Of a DNA stretch of 64,000 nt, positions 55,913 to 64,000 are shown piece by piece. The DNA is from Marsupella aquatica (lineage: Eukaryota > Marchantiophyta): positions 16,430,001 through 16,494,000 of the forward strand of contig OZ316897.1 of the NCBI GenBank assembly GCA_973895155.1, given 5' to 3'. Both the position numbers and the translations under genes were made by a program. Every line of letters starts with the position of its first letter. Position 1 is the stretch's first letter. The notes below the pieces were generated by a model that was not told the DNA's origin, did no database searches, and worked only from the letters and a program-made list of their open reading frames with translations.

Positions 55913-57819
55913 TAACCAATAAGGGACCACCCGTGCAAACGACTCAAGGGGTTTTTTAATCCCATTTGCAACTAATTGTTATAATTCGTTACAACCTAAG
56001 AAGGGCCTGGTTCTTATTGTGCACGGTTATAATGAATGTACAGGTTTTTCAAAGGGAGACCATAGTACTATGCTGCAAGGGTAAGTAATATTTGCACGCC
56101 CACGTCATTACCTGATTGGTCCACGTGTCTCACCATGACTTGTTCAGGGTACAAACATATGCTTTAATCTGTGCCTCTAGTAAGGGAATTTTACGGAAAT
56201 TTTTGGACGGCTGGGATTTGGTTTAAGTTCCATCGGATGGTGTACCGTAAAGGAGACAATTTGAAGTGTATCCCTAATTATGGCCTCCCCAAACGCGCCC
56301 ACTTACCCCCTTTCCCTTCTTCAACTCGATACCAGGCGGGATACTAGGGCAAAAGACTTTGAGTGAACTGGCTCCTTTGAGGTTTTGATGCTCCTCTGTA
56401 TGTGATCCTCAATGGATTGACTTGGACTGTGTTATATCAAGAGTCACCCTTGAAGTCAATCCCTCGCACCCAAAGGTCTTCAAATTGCGTCATGCAATTG
56501 CATTGGATAACTTTGTAAAGAGCAAGATTGAATGATTGGGTATGTTGGGGACGGGGTTGGGGATAATCCTTACCCCGAGACACCATGCACATGTGAACAC
56601 CATACAAAGTAGTCGACACAACGAGTACGTGGTTCACCTCATGATCGAGGCTACGTCCATGGGAAAGCAAGAGACCTTTACTTCTCTCTTGCCCAACTCA
56701 AACAATGAACTGAAGATCCACTAGAGACTGGCACCAACCCTAGCTATATACACAACAACACTACCACTAACCTTAGCTAAGTCCTAACCTGAGTTAGACT
56801 AACTGCGGTTAGCTATAGAGTCACAAGACTAAGAGTAATACCTAACAAGGTAAGCATAATGTCATATTTGGTAAGTAATGTCTTAAATTGGCTTCTTAAC
56901 TTTAACTTAATATAGAGAAAGTTTGAATGTTGAGGTCCAGTACTTGGTTCCACCGGCATTGGTCATGTCAACAGACAAAAATTTTGGGCTAACCGGTACT
57001 CCGCTAGGGACAAGGTTTGTCCCAACACCTTAGTAGCCTGTGTATTGATGTCAAAGTTCTCAAAGAACTCTCGCATTTTCCTTGCCCTGAAGGCGGTAGG
57101 CCACCAAGATAAATGAGCAAATTTGTCTAGTTGATGCTCCTTGACGTAGTTAGCATGGAATGGGGACATGATTGCTTGAATAGTGCCTCGGGAATGCGGA
57201 TTATTTGTAAGGGTTGCTCCGAGGGGGTGGACCCGTCTCTTCTTACATGGGGGATTGGCCGGGGTGCTAGCTGAGGGGTTGGCCGGGGCAAAACTGGTGT
57301 GGGTAGGGGTAGTTAATTAGGGCAAGGGGTTCAGGTCCCTGCGTCGTCCTAGTTCTCTTTTGCGGCCACTGCATCAGGTGCGAACTACCGTCATCAGCTG
57401 ATCCTGAAGAACATTTGGCATTGTGCTCAGGGGTTTCACTTCCACAAAAATAGCATATCACGTGCGACGCAAGATATGGTCAATTTATTAGTTCAAAGAG
57501 AAGACTTAAGAATTTTCTCAGAACAACAATAGGGTCTTTTAAATACAATTTTGAGACTTATAAGAACATTAGAGTCTTTTTAACCAAATTTTTGTAATAT
57601 TCCAACTTTATTCCAACTTAATAGGGGTTGAGAAATAGAGAAATATATATTTTGTCTTACATTTTAGGGGATCCAAGGCCTCAAAACATCATAGGTGATG
57701 GGGAGGCATCCATATAGTGAGACCCCCGAGCATTGTCTACAATGCGCACTTGGGCTTGACTAGGTGGGGTCCTCTTGGTCGGGGCAATCATAGGCCCTTG
57801 TAATCCACACTGTATTTAA
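55913..57819. other. Repeat-derived insertion between the two LINE parts
   Basis: About 55915-56280 and 56860-56960 match the repeat at 15700-16440. About 56460-56850 matches the LTR-like repeat at 37600-38060, inserted into the first. 57480-57640 is AT-rich and resembles the 18400-18560 insert. No gene found. Confidence 0.55.
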
Positions 57820-58450
57820 GGTCCATGTCAATGGGGGTTTCACAAAGGAGATTCAGCTCGAGAGAGGAGTTCGATAGGGCTATCCTGCAGCTTCGCTACT
57901 TTTTGCCCTTGCAACTCGACCTGTCATGTGCTTGCTTGAAGCAAAACTTGAATCTGGAGAACTTCAAGGTATCAACACTGGCATAGAGAAGAAGCTGCTA
58001 CATGATACATTGACGGCTCTCTCTCAAAGCAACAGTACAGGAATTTGTCACCGCATGTAGTGTCATGAATAAGTATGAATGAATCTCCGGAGTTCTTCTT
58101 AACATTGACAAGTCAGTCCTCATTCAGCTTGATCACTCTGAACAACCTGACTGGATGGAAGGGGACGGGTTGCCGGCCAGAGGAGAAGTTGTCACCTACC
58201 TGAGCTGTCCTATTGGCAATGGAATTAAGCCTACTCAGGAGACTGAATTCCTTCTTGGTAAGGTTTGCAAAGGACTTCGACATTGGACCAACAGGACGCT
58301 ACCACAAGCTGGCAGGTTAGTCCTTCTCAAGCATGTTTGAGGGCTATCCCCGTGTACCACCTGATGCTACTCAATATCCAGAAGACCAGATAAAAACAAT
58401 TAGAGAAGGTTTGCAGGACCTTCTTGTGGGGGAAGAGTTCATCATCCAGC
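57820..58450 (+). pseudogene. L1-type LINE reverse transcriptase relic
   Basis: Reads VNGGFTKEIQLERGVR-stop-GYPAAS, LLFALATRPVMCLLEAKLES, then, after a shift over the YADD region, SVMNKYE-stop-ISGVLLNIDKS, VVTYLSCPIGNGIKP, LRHWTNRTLPQAGRLVLLKH and RTFLWG. This is the order of plant L1 reverse transcriptase: RG.RQG.PLSP, then the K.GL.(L/I)N..KS motif, YLG.P.G, LS.AGR..L and FLWG. The catalytic DD is lost, and there are several stops. Confidence 0.85.
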
Positions 58451-60205
58451 AGAGTAAGTAAGAAAACTGCCAATATAATATAAAATTTTCAATCATGTCA
58501 CCGTTCACTTCCTCGAGTACAATAAAGTTTCCAACCCCTAGATAAACGAACAATAGCATTATCTTAAGCATGTAATTTCATGCATTTACAGCATGGCCTC
58601 TTAGCAAAATCTTACAATAATCATCTGGTCAGCTGACATACTCATAAGGACCCTTAGGAAACCCTTATACACATTCCTCAAACACATATTACTCTAAATT
58701 GAGGAATAGACATTCAAACTCTAGCCTTGTCGAGTTCTAGGTCCAGAGCTCATATTCATCTTTGACAACTTTTCTCCACTTTCTGCATCCGGACTCGTGC
58801 AGAACAGTAAGGCAGACCAGTCAGTTCTTCGACATCCTCGTAAATTGTCTGCAATTTCACTAGAGCAGACTTGGACAGAAATTGTGGGTTTCGTAAGAGA
58901 CGTATTGCTCCTGCTTAAATGGGTTCTGCGGATTCTGATGGCGTAGAAGGAGGCACTTCTTCGACATCTTCGTCAATTGTTTTCAACTTCACTACAGCAG
59001 ACTTGGACCGCTTTCAACAAAGTTCGGCGGATTCCGGCGGCGAAGAGAACGGGACTTCGATGACAGTTTCGTAAATTGTCTCCAACTTCACTGCAGTAGA
59101 CTTGGACCCCCGTTGGTAGAAATTAAGCGGATTACTGGGTCTCCGTTCTCCTGCTGAAATGGGTGGATACCCCTTCTGCACAGGTATCGAATCTGGACCA
59201 TCGTTGGTACACCTTGAGTTCATGGTACTCCCTCAGTGGACTACCTGATTCCACCCCTCCTACTCGATTTGATGAAGATCCTGAAGCTTCTCCTACTGAC
59301 TACATTAAAGCTCCTGCTGAAACAGGTTTCGACTTCTCTGCTTCCACAGTTGGAGCGAGTGTAGATAGACAACACTCTGCAAACTCACGAAGTACCAGAA
59401 GTTTCAGTTGTCTGAATCTCGCACCACGCATTAAAACGATACTTGTAGGACGCAATTCCCAGCCAGCCTTGAAGCTGAATTTTTCACAAACTCTGTGATG
59501 GCTTTAATGAAAGGAGCGAATGGTTTATTATTGAGCCATCACCCGAAGCTTTATTATTGGAAATTGAGATTGCACTTAATGACCCACTGAAAAAACTGTC
59601 AATGAAATTGTGGTTCCACTAGCGTAATTGATGCCCTCATTAGTTCATATCGTTCTCAACCTTTGATGGCAATCTGACCTGCAAACTAAGGTGTATGATC
59701 TAAGTCCTGGCCCCATCATACGCAATAACCACAGGCTCCATTGCAACGAATCTTCAGCAGACTGACTGAATGGAAAAGACCACAATACAAGCGTGCTAAT
59801 ATATAATCCTTCGCAATAAGAAAAGTAGGACAATGGAAGACAACAAAGAACCCTAAACTGAGAGCCAGGTGCTTACAGTACGAAAATGTCCACGACCGTG
59901 AGAATTGCATCATGGAAAGTTTGGCGCTTAACGAAGCAGGTGCACAGTTGACGGTCAATTACTTTGACATCAAGGAAGACTATTTGATTACGTAGCGCAA
60001 AATTAAAATGCTGTACATTTGTCGGGCGCAACAGAACAAGGTATTCTGATCCTGACGAACAATGAACGAAACTTTCTGACAAAACTGTTGGTGCTAAAGC
60101 ATAACCAAACGATGTATGCTAACTGCAAATAGCTGGTATCGGCTTGAGTGCTACTGGGAGCCTACTGACTTATATAATCTTTACAATAAACCGATGCCGA
60201 GCAGT

Positions 60206-60640
60206 CTAGACACTAGTGAACTTTGTCACTGCTTTGGTTCCCTCCGAGACTGCGTGCTTTGCAAGTTCACCAGGCAACAGGAGTTTCACAGCCGTCTGGA
60301 TCTCGCGCGATGCGATAGTTGGCTTCTTGCTGTATCGAGCCAAGCGTCCGGCCTCCCCTGCGATCTTCTCGAAAGTGTCGACGAGGAATGAGTTCATGAT
60401 GCTCATCGCCTTCGCCGAAACACCGAACTCAGGATGCACCTGCTTCAGCACCTTGTAAATGTACATCTTGTAAGACTCTTGGCTCTTCTTCACTCTGTGC
60501 TTCTTCTTCGATCCCGCTGCATCTGCTCCACCGACCTCCTTCAATGCGGGATGCCTCGTCGCAGCCTTCGGCCTGCCTCGACCTTTCTTCGCTCCCGCAG
60601 CGCCTTCAGTCGCTGCGACTGCTACATCCTTGGGTGCCAT
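60206..60640 (-). CDS. Histone H2B, copy B (144 residues)
   Basis: Core histone of the nucleosome, intronless and intact. It reads [20 protein letters not shown], a Lys-rich tail ([18 protein letters not shown]), [80 protein letters not shown]. The ubiquitin-site context AVTKF is kept. The protein differs from copy A at only a few residues (for example Ala for Val after GG, Thr for Lys in the tail). The start is the ATG matching the 44723 start of copy A. A TATTTAAG box lies about 260 bp upstream. This is the best candidate for the functional member. Confidence 0.92.
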   Translation of the reverse strand: MAPKDVAVAATEGAAGAKKGRGRPKAATRHPALKEVGGADAAGSKKKHRVKKSQESYKMYIYKVLKQVHPEFGVSAKAMSIMNSFLVDTFEKIAGEAGRLARYSKKPTIASREIQTAVKLLLPGELAKHAVSEGTKAVTKFTSV

Positions 60641-60899
60641 CTCCTCGGAGCAAGTAACAATTCCTCTTCTGAATCTCCGCGCAATTCGCCCAAAATTTCT
60701 ACGAAGTTACACCCACAACGAATTGAGCTCAATTCGCCACGAACAATCAACGACGAGATACAGGCTCTCAACGACGAGTCTTGATCGAGCTAAGCGCTAA
60801 GAAGATAGATGAACTGTGAAATCGCAAGGAGCTCGAGAATCCTGAAACGCAATTCCAACGCGAGAGCGGAGAATGATTCCACAGGAGAGTATCGTTCGT

Positions 60900-60907
60900 C
60901 TTAAATA
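60900..60907 (-). promoter_or_regulatory. TATA-like box of H2B copy B
   Basis: TATTTAAG on the minus strand within CTCTGTATTTAAGACGAACG, identical in context to copy A. Confidence 0.6.
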
Positions 60908-61502
60908 CAGAGGACGACGAATTCAAAGTTTGAATTCAAACAGAAGGTGGCGCGAATGGAAGTCTCGAGTCGGGTCCTGATGAGCTCTTGGCTGCCCGGT
61001 CAGTTTGTGTTTCTTCATCTCTTCGGCGTGTCGAGCAGACATTGGATCGGATCCTCAGGCAGGGATCGAGGTTAGAGCAAGCTTGTCGTTATGGTCACGA
61101 TCAGGGTCGCCAGGACAGTTAGTGTTCTTCGTTTCTTGACGTGTCGAGCAGACATTGGCTTAGATGGAGGTTAACGGGATCGAGGTTAACCGGAACTTGA
61201 CTTCACCTCGTCGTCACCGAGTCAGTAATCAGTGACGGAGGGTACTGTAGTCATTCCAACAAGTTTTCATCATAGTCTCTGGTCAGTTTGTGTTTCTTCA
61301 CACCTTTGGAGTAGCCTATTTTTTAACGCTTATATTTTTTTGCCAGTGTGGGGCATGTTGGCATTTCCGAAGGAGAAAATGGTAGGAATCTTTGTTGTCT
61401 GTTTTTTCTGAATTGTTTATTGACTGTTACATATTTCTAGATTTAGGGATAAATGTCAGGTTCTGGCAACTGGGCTCTGTTGCTAAGTGAAAAATTGGCT
61501 AA

Positions 61503-61824
61503 GGGCTAGGTTCCATGGGGCTGGGAGTAAGGAGTACGGATGCTGTCAGAATTTTTAAGACAATAAGATTGCAGCTTTTCCAGGGACTGAGGGGTATACA
61601 AATACTATATCAAGGAGTATGATTTTCCCTCACACTCCCTCTTAAACTTCAGGGGTACCCCCTGCCCCTGTATAAGAACAGTACAGGGCATTCTCATTGG
61701 CTCCTGAGTCAAAATTCATACTTTTAAAATACTGTATACACCTTGGCATACGATGTATTTGAGCCCTAGTTAATGTCAGAGGGAGTGACCGTACTCCCTA
61801 ACCCTGGCCCATGGAACCTGGCCC
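61503..61824. mobile_element. Tourist-like (PIF/Harbinger) MITE
   Basis: TAA at 61500-61502 and 61825-61827. The ends read inward GGGCTAGGTTCCATGGGGCT and GGGCCAGGTTCCATGGGCCA, and both continue AGGGAGTACGG-like. 322 bp, no ORF. The 3-bp TAA duplication and GGGC ends are typical of Tourist elements. Confidence 0.85.
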
Positions 61825-61827
61825 TAA

Positions 61828-62524
61828 TGGGATAGATAATCTAGCAGACCCCCCAAAAGTGGCCAAAACTTTTGGGGGAAGTGGAATCTGGCAAAATATT
61901 GCATCTAAAAACAACATCCCTTTGAGGCCTTTTTTCTTTGTAACTTTGTCCATTCGCCATAATCCCCTGGCCAGCCTGTTACAAGACTTGGGTGAAAATA
62001 GTACATAAATGCATTCTCTGTGTATCCCAATACTTATTTACTGTCGAGATGAGGCATCTTGACAAAGAACTGCAGGTGAAGGAAGAAAGTGCCTTGTGCG
62101 AGTGGGGGGAGGGGGGGTACACTAGATGGGCATGGCCGCCACACCATCATGGGGTCCAAACGTGGTTGCATGGTGCTGTAAGCAGGGGTTTACTTTATTT
62201 CCCATTTCCCCCCTTTTTCTCTCCTCTCCTCTCCTTTCCTATTCCCCTCCCCCCCAATACCCATGTGGGTCCTCACTTCTTTTCTTCCAATCCAGCATGC
62301 ATATAAGTTAGGGGTTTTGATTTATCAATCTAGTACAATCATTTTACGCTTACGGTACTACTGGCTTGAGCACACACAAGCTAAATTACAACTTGATGGA
62401 TCATATCTTTATAAACCTTGACGGGTCATCATCTGTTCAGACCAATCTTGCAACTGTCCTTGGTCCTCTTCCTTTATCTAGGCGTACTACACAATTTCAT
62501 CCTTCATGCTGGCCATAAGCATCA
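61828..62524. other. Gene-free spacer
   Basis: No gene. A C/T-rich tract lies at 62196-62260. Confidence 0.5.
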
Positions 62525-63599
62525 CACCAGGTTAAATCAACACCGCATTAAGGCTTCCCAGACTTCTTGGGGCCCGTACCCTGCCCGTCACAAATCCCAA
62601 TTGAAAGCTGCTGCCTGCAAACCCGCTTGACTGTCAATCACCGTTCTGGCGGACTCTAAATGTATTAGCCCCCGATCCGTCGACAGAAAAGTTCCATTCT
62701 TTTTGAATTTGATGTGCTTTAGGACGTGGGACATGCCTAGCTTTGAACGCCCACGTCCCCTTCTATGTTCGTCCCTTGTCGTAATTCTCAGTTTTTGTCA
62801 TTGTGGTTTGTGGTTTGCATTCATGTGACTATTCTGGCAGGCCTGCGTTTACGCGACTATAAGGGTTGTCGCGTTTATGTGACTATTCTGGCAGCCCTGC
62901 AATGACCCAGTTATAAGGGTTGTCGCAGTTGTGCACCTATGTTTGTTGCTTGCATTCGTGAGACTATTTTGGCAGCCCCGTGTTTGCGCAGTTGTAAGGG
63001 TTGTCGCATTAGTGACTGTTCTGGCAACCTTACGTTTACGCAACTATAAGGGTTGTCATAGGGATAGAACATAAATTGGAACAAACAAAAAATATAGAAC
63101 TTACCATATTGGTAATTTGAGACGAAGCTGCTTGTTCCCTTGCTTTTGTTGTCCTCAAAGCCATAGTCCTCCTTCCTCTCTTCCCGCCGTGGTAAATGTC
63201 CACACTTATAGCTGTGCAAACTCAGGGCTGCTAGAATAGTCACACAAATCTGACAATTCTTACAGCTGCGCAAATGCAGGGCTGCCAGAACAGTCACACA
63301 AATGCAAACAACAAACCACAATAACAAAAATTGAGAATTAAAACAAGGGACGAAAATAGAGGGAGACATGGGCGTTCAAGGCTAGGCATGTCCTGCGGCC
63401 TAAGGGGCTTCAAACTTGAAAAGAACCAAACTTTTCCGTTGGTTGATGGATCGGGGACTAATACATTTAGAGTCCGCCAGAACAATGATTGACGGTCAAA
63501 CCGGTTTGCGGGCAGCAGCTTTGGGATTTGTGACGGGCAGGGTACGGGCCCCAAGAAGGCTGGGGAGCCTTAATGCGGTGTTGATTTAACCTGGTGTAG
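62525..63599. mobile_element. Foldback element with inverted arms of roughly 400 bp
   Basis: The right arm (63599 leftward) is a diverged reverse complement of the left arm: CACCAGGTTAAATCAACACC, GGGGCCCGTACCCTGCCCGT, GTTCTGGCGGACTCTAAATG and GGACATGCCTAGC occur in both. AAGCATCA at 62517-62524 and 63600-63607 is a probable 8-bp target duplication. The short ORFs inside are products of the repeats. It may be related to Mutator-like or hAT elements; no transposase is present. Confidence 0.8.
62812..63060. repeat. About 46-52 bp tandem repeats in the foldback arms
   Basis: Four to five units of the type GTGACTATTCTGGCAGCCCT then GCGTTTACGCGACTATAAGG and GTTGTCGC. Two units occur in opposite orientation in the right arm at about 63200-63310. 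Confidence 0.85.
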
Positions 63600-63607
63600 A
63601 AGCATCA

Positions 63608-64000
63608 TCTGCTCACAGCGTGGGCAGTCCAGGGTGTGGGGAGCTAGTTACTTGGTATGCCATGGATTCCCTCGCTCACCGTGGTTGTCACCATCTTCCT
63701 GTTGGGATACATTGATAAACCCTTTGTACATCTGAATTGGAATGTGGACAATGGGGTGCATGCTTGTCTACTTGAATCTAAGCTTGGATGGCCTGACAAA
63801 GTCAGGAGGGGCTTTCTCAAAATATATGATGTTGAAATAGATTTGCATATCACCTTGTACACTTTCAACTCGAATGTGACCTGTAAATTGTCTCTTGACA
63901 ATATGTAGTCTGTTTCAGTTAATGTTAGTATACATGAAGTTTTGTAGCATCATTAGTTAGTGCTAACCTCTAACAAAGTTTAGTGTTATTCTTGTGAGGA
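63608..64000 (+). other. Unassigned; small ORF 63657-63908 (83 residues)
   Basis: The ORF starts at a true ATG (MPWIPSLTVVVTIFLLGYID) and has an N-terminal hydrophobic stretch. I recognise no family, and it may be part of a gene continuing outside the window, or chance. Confidence 0.3.

Larger units (their letters stand above)
58731..61158. repeat. Segmental duplication, copy B (with H2B)
   Basis: Pairs with 42111-45298. Near-identity is highest over the H2B gene and its promoter (60110-61140 against 44210-45290). The L1 relic with its nested insertions separates the two copies. Confidence 0.85.

Noticed and set aside
1-64000. tRNA, rRNA or snRNA genes
   Set aside because: I looked for B-box-like GGTTCGANTCC words and paired arms. 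Near matches (for example at 40528) have no cloverleaf. A tRNAscan-SE run would settle it.

Overview
The window is nuclear DNA from a land plant or close streptophyte relative. The evidence is GT-AG introns, a plastid-type anthranilate synthase alpha gene, Arabidopsis-type interstitial telomere repeats (AAACCCT), plant Harbinger, LINE and Ty3 relics, and intronless H2B genes. A seed-free plant fits the sparse genes and the unusual H2B and AP2 sequences, but I cannot name the species.

Layout. 0-2 kb: a dead ALP1/HARBI1-type transposase with a Mutator-like MITE inside it. 2.6-12.4 kb: two divergently transcribed paralogues coding for very divergent two-domain AP2-like proteins (minus strand 5.9 to 2.6 kb, plus strand 9.8 to 12.4 kb). 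Their exon structure matches exon for exon, and the first-half AP2 exon plus its 23-bp micro-exon is duplicated in both. 13.8-19.2 kb: transposon relics, including a Ty3/gypsy integrase split by a MITE. 20.7-27.1 kb: anthranilate synthase alpha (tryptophan pathway) in about 11 exons. A 581-bp transposon with a 6-bp target duplication sits inside the last exon. 29-32 kb: an H2B-tail fragment and a divergent H2B gene. 32.5-42 kb: gene-poor, with purine-rich minisatellites and dispersed repeats. 42.1-45.3 and 58.7-61.2 kb: two copies of a segmental duplication, each carrying an intronless H2B gene. Between them lies an L1-type LINE that was hit by an 8.57-kb PIF/Harbinger element (46.72-55.29 kb) and by a 389-bp MITE. 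61.5-63.6 kb: a Tourist-like MITE and a foldback element with long inverted arms.

Most notable points: (1) the Harbinger element carries, besides transposase and Myb-like partner, a third ORF resembling the zinc-binding OB fold of RPA1; (2) the divergent AP2-like gene pair with duplicated half-domain exons and GC donors; (3) the transposon-interrupted anthranilate synthase; (4) the nested insertions, where removing element plus one target-site copy restores the host reading frame.

All exon boundaries were placed by eye from reading frame and splice-site consensus. No transcript or database evidence was available.
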